From: Anniella stebbinsi | Lineage: Eukaryota; Chordata; Lepidosauria; Squamata; Anniellidae | DNA length: 64,000 nt | Direction of reading: 5' to 3' | Assembly: GCA_029215795.1 (NCBI GenBank) | Contig: JARDYH010000003.1 | Span: 30,939,001 to 31,003,000, forward strand | Shown: positions 44,975 to 55,275 of the stretch, one piece after another | Numbering within the stretch: the stretch's first letter is position 1 | How the letters are laid out: each line of letters starts with the position of its first letter | The notes under the pieces: generated by a model | What the model was told of the DNA's origin: nothing | Databases searched by the model: none | Seen by the model: only the letters and a program-made list of their open reading frames with translations | Program-made: the position numbers and the translations under genes

Positions 44975-45827
44975 CATGCAGCCTGTCTTGATTCAGGGAA
45001 GGGGGACCATGTTGATTCTCATGCACATAATGCTAAACTATGGTAAACATTACATGTGAAGAAGCCTGCTTCCGCCTTATCTGTACTTGCATGATTACTA
45101 TATATTAATAAACACTTTCGGCAGCAACTGTATTCTGTTCCTATCTGAAAGAGCCCTCAGGAATAAAATGATAACAACAACAAAGTGCTTTTCTTTCCTT
45201 TTGCTGCAAAGAAATGTTAAAGGCTACTCCACTTTGCTGAGCTGTTGTTGCTTAGCACAGGTATGTTTAGCATCTGGCCTTTGACTTCCATTACCGTTGG
45301 GGAGAGCAAGGCCATCAGGGGCAGAAGATGTGGACATAGGGCATGTCTTGCCCCTGAAGGCACAGCTTTCTCCACACCATTGTAGCCCTGGCAGGAGTCA
45401 GCCTGTATTGTTTCCAGCCCATCACTTCCCAGCAGGGTTCTCTGAGCAGAATCGATTGCCTGAGGAGCTGGGGAATTCATGAGAGTCTGGGTATCATATT
45501 CAGAGGCAGATCAAGCCTCGACTTTGCAAATGTTTGTCCCTGAAGGTTTTCTGTCCTTAAGATATTAAATAATTGTGCTTTAAGAAGACCGTCCCTCTTC
45601 CCTTCCTTATATTTGATGTCTCTGTGTATTTGTTATACAGGGATATTATATTAGTATATAGCATGCAAATGCAAATACAATACTTGTAGCTAGCACTGTG
45701 AGACAGGTAGGTACTGTGCAGAGTCCCCCCCTCACTCTGTCATACACACACACACACACACACATGTCTGCAAATATATCATAATCCTTACATCTTCCAT
45801 AACCCCTGCACAAGAGGGAGGTTTCAG
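44975..45827. other. Non-coding; unique with a (CA)n run at 45743-45764
   Basis: No exon or repeat family recognised apart from the CA run. Confidence 0.4.
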
Positions 45828-46429
45828 TAGGGATGTGTGAATCAGCAAAACCCAAACTTGCTAATTCAACGCTTATTCTGACTTGAGTCCATACCACATT
45901 GCAAGCTTTCATTTTTCTTCTTCTTCTTCTTCTTCTTCTTCTTCTTCTTCTTCTCACTTATATACCGCCCCATAGCTGAAAATCCTTGCATATTGAGTAC
46001 TGAAGTTATTTTGGGGCTAGGGTTCAGCAGCTTGGATAGCTCATTTAGAGTTCTGGCTGATTCTGATTGAAACCCAGAATGGATTCACAGTCCCCACCAA
46101 AATTGGAGCCACCCGCCACCACTGCTTCCACATGCAAAAAGAGTCTTCAGTTCATGCTAGATCATTGTATGAGAAGAGGGGAAGCATATGCAAGGTGTCT
46201 TCTGCTCATGCAAAGGCATGGCATGAAAAAAACCAAATCCAAAGATATGTTTCCTCTTGTGCCAGAGCTTACATGACCTATTTCACAAGCAAAAAGCATG
46301 ACAAATGGCCTATTATACAGAGGGCCTATTATGTAGCAGCACTGTGTTGACCCTGGCACCAGGTCCCGTGTAAGCATTTACTGCAGACAGTTAGTTTCCT
46401 TCCACACCCAGTTCTTTGGATCCAACCCA
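45828..46429. other. Non-coding; (TTC)n microsatellite joined to a reversed LINE terminus
   Basis: TAGGGATGTGTGAATCAG at 45828 may be a hAT-type left end without a partner. At 45915-45954 lies a (TTC)n run followed by CTTATATACCGCCCCATAGC, the reversed LINE 3' terminus seen at 52710. The remainder is unrecognised. Confidence 0.35.
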
Positions 46430-46539
46430 GTGTCCAAACCAAACCGGGAGGCCTCCGATCTGAACCGATCCGATCTGAGGCCTCGGGTCTGGTTCCGATC
46501 CTGATCGCGATCCGATTTTTTGGACCATGCACATCCCTA
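46430..46539. mobile_element. Right-end fragment of a hAT-type element (GATCCG subfamily)
   Basis: CCTCCGATCTGAACCGATCC, then GGTTCCGATCCTGATCGCGA, closing GCACATCCCTA. This is the terminal array and end of the 8602/48808-type elements, but no matching left end or duplication is visible. Confidence 0.65.
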
Positions 46540-46969
46540 CTCTTTATACTGATGAATGCAAACCTCAGTCCAAAAAACACAAGAACTGTCTGGCTGGATC
46601 TGACTGTGATCCATTTCACCCCGGTGTTCTGTTCCTGATAGTGCCTGAGTGAATGCTTCTGGAGCTTCATCCTAAGCAGGACATGTGAATGAAGACAATG
46701 GTTTGTCCACTGCACCTGTTGATGGCATTCAAAAGAAGAAGTGCAACCTGCAACAAAATGTTGCCGTTTGGAGCGTTCGAGCCATCCAGCCATGCAATTC
46801 TTGAGGTTAATCTATTCCATATAATCCATTCCTTCCACTTCCCTGGTTTTCTGTCTCCCCCCACCCCCACATCAAAGTGTTGTTGTTGCTGCTGCTCCTG
46901 CTGCTGTTGTTTATGGCTGCCTTTGCAAAAGAGAGCAGATGGATTTTAAACGTAAGAATTTTAAGAAGT
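46540..46969. other. Non-coding; (GTT/GCT)n-like run near 46877
   Basis: Trinucleotide-like TGTTGTTGCTGCTGCTCCTG at about 46879-46910 gives poly-Leu readings; not a gene. Confidence 0.4.
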
Positions 46970-47110
46970 TGTGCTTGTTATTTTAATATTGTATTGGTTT
47001 TACATGCTCTTTTAACCAGTTTTATGTATTGTATTGTTGTATTTAATGTTGTTCCCCGCCTTGATACAGAGGGAGAGGCAGGAAATAAATAAATAAATAA
47101 ATAAATAAAT
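46970..47110 (+). mobile_element. L2-clade LINE 3' terminus, plus strand
   Basis: TATTGTATTGGTTTTACATG, TTTTAACCAGTTTTATGTAT and GTTCCCCGCCTTGATACAGA with an (AAAT)n tail; the same terminus as 36130-36267. Confidence 0.8.
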
Positions 47111-48153
47111 TGAAAGCAGTATTCAAAAGCAGCCACCATTAATGCTGGAGGGGGGAAGTGCCAGAAGCCAGGATGGGCGGCTGCTGGGCTGCAGCAGCGA
47201 TGGGGCGAATGCTTGCTGATTTCAGATACCCTGAAAGGCAACATCCTAGGCTGGGTATTCTTCAGCTGCAGTTGTACCTTCCAAACACCCTCTCCACTGA
47301 AAGGCCATGAGTTGCCGATAGGACTTCACTGAAGAGTGACTGTTTCCCCAGCGCACATGGCATATGCCGTCGGCGCTCTCTTACTTGTGGTCTCTTATTT
47401 CACTTTGCATTGCATTGCATTGCAGCAGCCCACATCCTGGGCATCAAATGGAGGTGACACTGATTCACGTCTCAGTAATTTATCTTCACTTGCATTTTTG
47501 AGAAATTGGAGACAAAGCAGCAATCTGGCTCCCCCTTCCCCCATGCAGCTGGTGTTATTAAAACTGGAGGCATCCACATACCACCATAGCGTTTCACATG
47601 GGTGTGCTTTCACTGCAAACTGACATCTCTCTCCGGCCCACTCTCACCATTTGACATCCCTCCTCCCCCCTCGCCTTCTTCCTCTGACTCAATATCCCTG
47701 CAATCTGCTTTGAAAAGAAATATTCCCCTGCCCCCCGCCCAGGCTTTTTAATTAATTTTTCAGACCTTTCACCACAAAACAATACGTCTGGCCAAAGAGA
47801 TATTAATAGCCCATCAACTCCTGGGTTTGTTTGCCAGGAGCCTGAACATCCCCCATCACCTCCTTTCTGACAGAATAAGGGTGCACAGTGGTGCTCACAC
47901 AATACATCATTGTGGCCGGTGTCAGCGAAATTACGAGGGCTGTAGCTGACTCTCATTTCTCTGATTCCATATGCAAGATGGCAAAGCTTCAGCGTGATGC
48001 ACATGAAAGCACCAGAGAGGGGACTGGGACTGGGGTGGGGTGAGGTGAGGTGGGGTGGGTGTAATGAAGTATGGCCCTGAAGAGTGCCTTGCACCAGTTT
48101 TCAGGCTGCATTGGGATGTGATAAGGATAGGTCCGTTAGTGGCTATTCACCCT
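47111..48153. other. Unique non-coding sequence, possible conserved element
   Basis: No repeat recognised. About 47720-48010 is the most conserved-looking stretch by composition (see findings). Opposite-strand frames here have no motif. Confidence 0.4.
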
Positions 48154-48799
48154 TTATTTATTTATTTATTTATTTATTTAGTGCTTTATTTAGAGCCAGG
48201 CCCTCCCAAAGCAACTTATCCAAAAAACAACACAATGAAACAATAGTATGCCAGGGACACCTTGTTAATACAGCAAATAGGTGTACCAGAAAAGTGCTGT
48301 CGAATTCACAGCCATCAGTTCTCTTTGGCAAAGGCAGTGGTAAAGAATAACAGCAACAATAACAACAAATAGCCTTCTTAAAGGTCAGCACTGAAGGGGC
48401 CCAGTGAAGGTCAAATGTAAACCAGCTTCACAACTGTGGGGTCATCACAGAAAAGGCCCTGTCTCTTGTACCAATCAACTTAACTGATTTTACTGGAGAG
48501 CACACAAACAGAACCTCTGATACAGATCTTAGATTATGGGAAGGGACGTATGGCTGAAGGTGGCCTTTAAGGTAATCCAGTCCAAAACCATTTGGGGCCT
48601 TAAAGGGTAACACTAGCCCTTTGAATTGAGCCAACAAATGTACTGCTAGAAAGAGCAACTTGTGTAAAAGCGGTGTTACATGCTCAGACTTACTGCCTCC
48701 CCAACCCCACTAGCATCCAAGTGACCACATTTTGCACCAACTGAAGTTTTCAGGCCATCATCAGAGAACGCCCCACATAAAGCACATTGTAGCTTGGAG
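48154..48799 (-). mobile_element. LINE 3'-end/ORF-proximal fragment, minus strand
   Basis: A reversed (AAAT)n tail at 48154-48180 is followed by a degraded terminus. Further right come AGAAAAGGCCCTGTCTCTTG, GGTAATCCAGTCCAAAACCA and ACATTTTGCACCAACTGAAG, blocks of a widespread L2-type LINE in reverse. This is the longest such fragment in the window. Confidence 0.65.
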
Positions 48800-48807
48800 G
48801 TAACTTG

Positions 48808-49748
48808 TAGGGGTGTGCATGGACCCAAAAAATCAGATTGAATCGGGATTGGAACTTAAACCGATGCCTCGGATCGGATCAGATTGGATCGGAGGCTTCC
48901 TGGTTTGGATCGTATCTGATTCTGATCTGAAAATCAGATGTCCGATTTTCGGATCGAACGCCATTTTAGGTGTTTTCACCATAGGCTTGCACTGGGGGAA
49001 AGAAAGCTTTCCCCCAATGCAAGCCTATGCGGAAAAAATGGGGGCGGGTGGTGGGGACCTAACTCCCCCCTCCCTGTCCCTCCCCTCCACTCATGCTCCT
49101 TACCTGCCTGGGCCGTCCGCTGCCATCCACTGCCATCCGCTTGTCCCTTCTACTGAGAAACAGGCTTCGCAGCTTGCCTCTCAGTAGCGCGCTGGGTGAT
49201 GTCATCACCCGGCGCGCTACTGAAAGGCAGGTCGCAAAGCCTGTTTCTCAGTAGAAGGGACCAGCGGACAGCAGTGGACGGCCCCGGCAGGTAAGTGGGG
49301 ACCTCCCCCCTTGTCCCTCCCCCCACTCACACTCCTTACCTGCTACCTATTTGCTGCCGTCCCCTGCCAACCCCTGCTTCAGTACTACTGAGAAACAGGC
49401 CTTGTGACCTGTTCCACAGTAGATTGAGGGTGCGCCGAGTGATGACGTCACCTGGCGCACCGGCGCTCTATTGTGGAACAGGCCGCAAGTCCTGTTTCTC
49501 AGTAGTACGGAAGCTGTGGACGGCAGTGGACGGCAGCGAGGAGGCAGCAGGTAAGGAGCTTGAGTGGGGGGAGGGGGGAGGAGGTCCGAGGTCCGATCCT
49601 CTGATCTTTTCTGATCCGGATCGGGTCCTATCGGGTTGGATTAGATCGGACGATCCAGATGCTAGGGATTGGAATCGGATAATTGTATCCGATTTTGCCT
49701 GGATTGGGTCCGGATCGTGGATCGGACCCAATCTGCTGCACACCCCTA
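48808..49748. mobile_element. Non-autonomous hAT-type element with two CRE-centred hairpins
   Basis: Begins TAGGGGTGTGCATG and ends TGCACACCCCTA. Flanks GTAACTTG (48800-48807) and GTAACTAG (49749-49756) match 7 of 8. Subterminal GATCGGA/TCCGATC arrays are at both ends. A short hairpin around GGGGGAAAGAAAGCTTTCCC is at about 48993. Two long near-perfect palindromes follow: 49145-49259 (centre 49202, GGTGATGTCATCACC) and 49382-49508 (centre 49446, with TGACGTCA at 49443-49450). Spacers carry GTAAGTGGGGACC/GTAAGGAGCTTGAGTGGG words as in the sister elements. Opposite orientation to the 8602 and 24604 copies. No transposase. Confidence 0.9.
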
Positions 49749-49756
49749 GTAACTAG

Positions 49757-50784
49757 TGCCTGGGTAACCAACGCCAGGGTCCTGCCATGCTAGATAAGTC
49801 CATAGCTGGAGCTTAGGGGACCCTCCATATGCGAAGGTAGCATCCCTTATTCCATATAGGATGTACAATAGACATACAACAACACTTTAGGGGGAAAAAT
49901 GAGGGGGAGGGAATAAAAAGCCCCCTACTCCGATGAGGACTGCATACTCAGTAGCTCAGCTGTCGCTGGCCCTGGCTTCTGGTTCTTTTCCCCCATTCTG
50001 GAAATTGTGCACTCCTCTCCCATGTTAAAGAGGGCTTTAAAGGCTTTATTAATGCAAGGGCAATCCTTTACTCTTGCATTAATAGGCCCTTTAAGGCCCC
50101 ATTGGTGCAGGAAGGGATGCATGATTTCCAGAGGCTCTGGGAATTGCACATTTCCCCCTTTCACACTAATGTGAGGGCCAGCTGCAGGGTGTGTGTCCAC
50201 CGTCCTCACGAACCCAGTTGGATGCTCACACCATCACTAGTTGCCTTATGCTAAGTAAAAAAAGCAATCCATCTTATTTAGAAACTAGTGTAAAGCACAT
50301 GTCACCATGGGCACTAATAGTCATGTTCCTCACCATGTTTGCCCCTCAGTTCCCTAACCACAGGGGGGCTCAGGAATAATGCAAATGTGGCTCATACATA
50401 GTGAATCCCCTCTCCAAAATTTCCATAGGGTGTGCCCCCCTCCCTCAAGCCTCCTGATTAATTGCCGCTGTCCTCTTCCCCCTCCCCACTGGTGGAGACA
50501 GACTAACTGTGCAGCTGTGCCCAGGGCCTGCCTCCACTCCACACTGATTGGCTGAGCAAGCCTGTCCATCATCCTGCTAGCAGAGGGGCTGGCCTCCTTG
50601 TTTTGGCTTGGAGGAAATTAATTGCTATTAAACTTGAAGTTTGAACTTTTTTGCACTTTCCAAAAAAAAAATCTGCATGTCTACACTGCTCAAGCTTCAG
50701 TTTAAAACAAAAATGAGCAAGATCGGTCTGGTAGATCTCACGTAATAAGCCTTACACTACCTTATTCATATATAAGATGTCTAC
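49757..50784. other. Non-coding; hairpin at 50032-50099
   Basis: GGGCTTTAAAGGCTTTATTA and its near-complement ending AATAGGCCCTTTAAGGCCC face each other across a loop of about 15 bases. The rest is unrecognised. Confidence 0.4.
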
Positions 50785-50861
50785 ACCAGCCTTCCTCAAG
50801 TTGGTATTGGACTACAACTCCCACCGTTCATAGCCAGCAAGCCAATGGCTGCACTGGGTGG
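50785..50861. mobile_element. MITE remnant (CCAACCTGGT / ACTACAACTCCCA family)
   Basis: CCTTCCTCAAGTTGGTATTGG then ACTACAACTCCCACC is one arm of the palindromic MITE also seen at 7300, 56440 and 59250. Confidence 0.5.
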
Positions 50862-50998
50862 TTGATACTGAGTGATAGCAGCTCTCCAGGGTTTCAGACA
50901 GCTGTGTTTTCCAGCCCTACCTGGAAATGCCAATCATCAAACCTGGGACCTTTTGTCCTGGGTTTGACAAAACACATCCTCTGCCACTGAGCTAAACC
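50862..50998 (-). mobile_element. tRNA-Ala-like SINE fragment, minus strand
   Basis: GATACTGAGTGATAGCAGC, CTCTCCAGGGTTTCAGACAG and CCTACCTGGAAATGCC lead to CTCTGCCACTGAGCTAAACC, the complement of a tRNA-like A-box. Confidence 0.7.
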
Positions 50999-51698
50999 AT
51001 ATGATCAAACAAAATACTGATTTCTTCCTTTCTTTCTCTTTCCACTACCAACAAAAGCTGCATATGAAACTGGATATAAACAGCCATCAGTGAAATGAAG
51101 GCAAGCTTAAATCTGTAAGGGAGCTAGTTGGTAAAGGTGATATTTGCATTGTGATGTCACAACGGGTGACATTTAATATCACAATCTGGCAAGACCTTTC
51201 AGCACATGTCCCTGAGATATACTTAATCCACCTGCACTTGTCTTCCCTCTCTTCTCCAAGCTACAAGCTGTAATGCAACAGATAAAAGGCAATCAGGTAA
51301 AGAGAGGGAACAGCTGTTGCTCATTCTCTTTTCTCAGTCCGGAAGGGAAGTTTAAAGGTCTCTTCACCTTCAAGATGTTATAGATGAAGTTTAATATACT
51401 GTTCAAAATGTCCTACATAGGAGACTCCATTGTCTCCCTGAGTCCCTTAGTAATTTCCACTATTGTCTACTTATGCAAATTATCATAAAATTATTTCCTT
51501 GAAATCTTTCACATTTTGCTTTGCCAAATAGGGTGGGGTTTCATCAATGCCTATTTAGGAGTTAAATAACTATGTAGCTGCTGTCAGAGATTGTCTAGAG
51601 ACTTGTAGTGCTGAAATCAGTAGGCTGATGTTACCTAGTTTCAGGGCACAAGCCTAATGTTTGCATCCTTACAAGACAGAAGCATCTGAATTCAGAAG
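50999..51698. other. Unique non-coding sequence
   Basis: No repeat or coding signal recognised. Confidence 0.4.
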
Positions 51699-51800
51699 AG
51701 CATAAGAAGAGCCATGTTGGATCAGACTAAGGGTCCAACCAATCCAGCACTCTGTTCACACAGTGGCCAACCAGCCACCTGTGGGAAACCCACAAGCTTC
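51699..51800 (-). mobile_element. CR1/L3-like LINE 3' end, minus strand
   Basis: GCATAAGAAGAGCCATGTTG, CAGACTAAGGGTCCAACCAA and TCTGTTCACACAGTGGCCAA match the reversed end at 12831 and 61698. Confidence 0.7.
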
Positions 51801-52220
51801 ACCGTAATCTGTACATGGAGCAGAATCCACCAAGCTACTGATGCCCCCAACCAACTGTCTATGCCCCACTGGTTCTGTTGCACAAGCAGCCCCCACCACT
51901 GATAAAATGGTGATTTAGTGCTTCTGTGACAACCAGAAAGAAGTGGAAATACTCATTTCTGAAGGAAGCAAGTTGGCAAAACTTGCATAAGGGAGGTCCA
52001 CCGACTTGCCTCCTTCCAGAAACAAGCATTTCACCTCATTTCAGGCCTTCCCCTAGGAAGCACTAAATCTCCCTTATGTAAGTGGTGAATCCTGCTTGTG
52101 CAACAGAATTGGTGCGATCCACCATTTATGGAAGGGAATTGGTGAGTGGAAAGGAATTGGTGGGGGTGTAAGTGCCCCGTTGGATCCTGCCATTGGTTTT
52201 TATGTTCTGTCCTTTTTGTA
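51801..52220. other. Non-coding spacer, unrecognised
   Basis: No repeat family or exon identified. Confidence 0.35.
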
Positions 52221-52687
52221 GACTCTAGTAGGGATGTGTATCGTATCGTTAAAATGTCCAATAATGATACGATATGGTCTTTATCAGACATCCACTTAAC
52301 GAAAATGATACGATACAACATCCTATGATAATTATTGGAGACGATAGAAATCATCTGATAATTATCAGAAAGTTATCGTATTATCGGAAGGCTCTTTTTC
52401 ATTTGGGGCCACATGGACGGAGCTAGAAGGTGGGATGTGTTTGCTGAGACTGACAGATTCAGTGACCAGTCATGCAGCAAGGATTCCAGCAGGCTCCAAT
52501 CACAATGTTGGAGGAGGGTTAAGGATATCCCTGCATAAAACCCCCACACTTGGTGTTCCAGCTCTGTTGGGAGTTAGGCGTTGAGGGAGAAGGATGGATT
52601 TTGTTGGAGCTCTGTCATGGGTCTCATAGTTACTTAGTTACTGCTGGATTGATTTTGGTGGCGAATTGTTGGAGATTCATTGTAGTC

Positions 52688-52943
52688 TTATTTATTTATT
52701 TATTTATTACATTTGTATACCGCCCCATAGCCGAAGCTCTCTGGGCGGTTTACATAGGATAAAAACAAGTAAAAACAATATACAAAAATTAAAACAGCAT
52801 AAACATACAACATACACACAATCTGTACATTTTAAACCACTACAACACCCCAAAAAGCTACAAAAACAAAAACAAACCCAGGCTCCTCAGATATTGCCAA
52901 ATGCCTGAGAGAAGAGGAAAGTCTTGACCTGGCGCCGAAAAGA
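52688..52943 (-). mobile_element. LINE 3'-end fragment nested in the hAT element, minus strand
   Basis: Reversed (AAAT)n tail, then TACCGCCCCATAGCCGAAGC and CTCTGGGCGGTTTACATAGG, an A-rich stretch, and AAGTCTTGACCTGGCGCCGA. It is the best preserved copy of this terminus in the window and must have inserted after the host element formed. Confidence 0.75.
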
Positions 52944-53157
52944 TAACGATGTTATCTTGCATCTTTCTGTTCCCTTCTGTGTCTCAGGTTTGTTTGGCTG
53001 TTCGTTGCTTGTGAGTTTGAGTTATAATTTTTATACGTTTTCTGGTTGGTTTGATTGAAGGGTTAGGTTAGCGTGAGTGGGGGTACTGTGACTGAGTGAG
53101 TGTGTTGTTGTTCCCTTCCCTGTTTAACTTTCTTAAAACAATTTTAAAAAAATATTT

Positions 53158-53217
53158 CTCTGTCTCTTTGTCTCTCTCTGTCTCTCTCTGTCTCTCTCTC
53201 TCTCTGGGTGTGTGTGT
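53158..53217. repeat. Compound (CTCTGT)/(CT)n/(GT)n microsatellite
   Basis: CTCTGTCTCT words pass into a CT run and a short GT run. Confidence 0.92.
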
Positions 53218-54620
53218 TTGCTTGATGGACTGTGAGTGTGCTGGTATGTCCTGTAGCCTTCTACACAGGATAACACTACACAATCTGTGGTCAAAGCAGC
53301 ACACAAACCGTTTGCAAAGGATTGTTATTAATAGAAATAATTTCATTTTCAATCACTTTGTATCAGTATGAAACGCAGCTCTAAGGCGCGCCTTGGGCGA
53401 GGTGGCTCTGGGTCTAGGAGAGATGCTGTTGCTGCTGGGGGCAGTTCTGGGGTGACTGTCTTTCTCAGTGAAATCAAGTGCACGTCTTCCTTGGCACTTC
53501 CTCCTGCAAAAATTTCTTAGGCTACCCCTCTGGAATCGAACCCGGATTCCCTGTTAATAATAGGGATGTTGTGAAACCAGGCAACTCATTACTTCACCGA
53601 ATTCTGATGTAGCAGCATTGGTGAGGGACTTCAGCAGCATCCCTCACACCTTGCCTTTATTTTTTATTTTTTTGCCACTGCTCCGTCCAATGTTTCCAGT
53701 CTGGACTGCTTTAGTGAGGGACTGCAAAGCAAAGCATCCCTCACACATTTTATTTCTTTTTTAAAGACACTGCTCCATCCAATGTGCCCAGTCAGTGTGG
53801 ACTGCTTTAGTGAGGGACTGCAGTCAGTGTATGCATGGCATTCCAGTGAGAGCGCCTTGACAGATTCCTGTATTATTATTTTTCATCGCTACATCTCCTG
53901 GGTCTGCTCTTCAAATGCCTCGTGGACTCCTTTAGTGAGGGACTGCAGAAGCATCCCTCACACATTTCCTTTCTTCTTCTTTTTTGAGACACTGCTCCAT
54001 CCAATGTGCCCACCTCTACCCAGCATGTGACTATTTTATTTCCCTCTGCACCAGTAACGCCCATGCTATTCCCCTACCCCCCAAATATCCCTTTCCTTTG
54101 TACTTAGACATGCATGGCCTAATCTTGAGACATGGCAGCAGTTCTGCTACTGCTAGGAGCAGTATAGTTCCTCCCAGTCTGTTCAGTTCAGTGGAGTGGA
54201 TCCACTGTGCCAGGCAGAGGAATTTCTGCAGAGCGTAATTCCTCACTGTCTGTTCGGTGCTGCTTGTGGGATCTTCCAGGTTGGCACGTTTCCGGGGTAT
54301 CTCCTGGCCCAGTGAGGCCCTGCCTGGCTAAGGCTGGCTCTAAAATGACTGTAACACCCGTGCTATTCCCCTACCCCACAATCCTTTTATTTGTACTTAA
54401 ATAAAGTATGCCCTATTCTTGAGACAAGGCAGCAGTTATGCTTCTGCAGTGGAGTGCATCCACTCACTGTGCCACACATGCATAGGCGTGGATAATAAGC
54501 AGATATGCTTTTGGTGGGTTCATCCAGGTTGCCCCATTTCTGGGGTATCTCCTGGCCCAATGAGGCCCTGTTTAGCTAAGACTGGCTCTTTCAGAAAGGT
54601 CTTCTCCCCCTGCTCCTGTA

Positions 54621-54863
54621 GTGACACCCCAAAGGCCATGTGCTGGGGGGCAGACTGGGTCACCCCAGAAGCGACAGGGCAGCATGGTGTGGGACCACTT
54701 TGAGGTGGCAGCGGATCCCCACTTTGCTGTCTGTCAGCATTGCAAGGCTTCCATCAGCATGTATGCTTCTGCTAGGATCATCCGGGTTGCCCCGCTGCAG
54801 GGGTGTCTCCTGCCCCTACGAGGCCCTGCCTGGCTAAGGCTGGCTGTTCAAGAAGGGCCGTGA
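54621..54863 (+). pseudogene. BED-type zinc finger fragment of a hAT transposase
   Basis: The frame contains SMVWDHFEVAADPHFAVCQH followed by CKASIS (about nucleotides 54681-54761). This fits the start of a BED finger: an aromatic VW-x-HF block and a C-x2-C pair. The downstream His pair of the finger is not seen. After about 54780 the frame runs into VAPLQGCLLPLRGP, which is a copy of a non-coding block repeated at 54291 and 54529. The finger is therefore truncated and probably not functional. BED fingers occur in hAT transposases and host ZBED genes; the location inside an element with hAT ends and duplication favours the former. Confidence 0.65.
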
Positions 54864-55275
54864 AATTCCCACTTTTTTTGAGAAATATCTTTCCACATCC
54901 AACTGTCTCCACCCCCAATCCTCTCCCCTCATTATTCCTTTTATGATTTAGGGATGGGTCCTCCTCAGCTAGGTGCATCTCCAGTTAGAGATGGGTGAGT
55001 TTCTGGATTCCTGGGAACCAGTCACCTCATTGACTTCACCTACTCTGTAACTTGGAAAATTAAGAAGTTTTAGGTTTTTCTGACTCAAAAATCAACTCTA
55101 GAGTCTATAGGGTAAAATGTAGAAACAATATAAAGATCGGATTTCCAATAATTATCGGAAATATGATACGATACGGTTCACCTACGATATTATCGGAGAC
55201 AATAATTTTTTTTATCCGAAATTCCGATAATGATACGATACAATATTTTCGGGCGTCCACATCCCTAGACTCTAG

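Larger units (their letters stand above)
52229..55267. mobile_element. Long hAT-type element with perfect 8-bp duplication and a BED-finger remnant
   Basis: Begins TAGGGATGTGTATCGTATCG and ends GTCCACATCCCTA. The flanks GACTCTAG (52221-52228 and 55268-55275) are identical. Both ends have ATACGATA/TATCGGA subterminal repeats. The 3.0-kb interior is not palindromic. It holds a reversed LINE end (52688-52943), a CT/GT microsatellite (53158-53217), several short direct repeats (53610-53970), imperfectly repeated blocks (about 54050-54850) and a BED-type zinc finger frame (about 54660-54790). This is the best candidate for the decayed relative of an autonomous element, because the BED finger is the DNA-binding domain of many hAT transposases. 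No DDE catalytic or hATC dimerisation domain is recognisable. Confidence 0.88.

Noticed and set aside
45646..45957. Poly-arginine/lysine frame
   Set aside because: Produced by the (TTC)n microsatellite read as (GAA/AGA)n on the minus strand.
53610..53975. Independent satellite array
   Set aside because: Only four irregularly spaced copies, confined to the interior of one hAT element.
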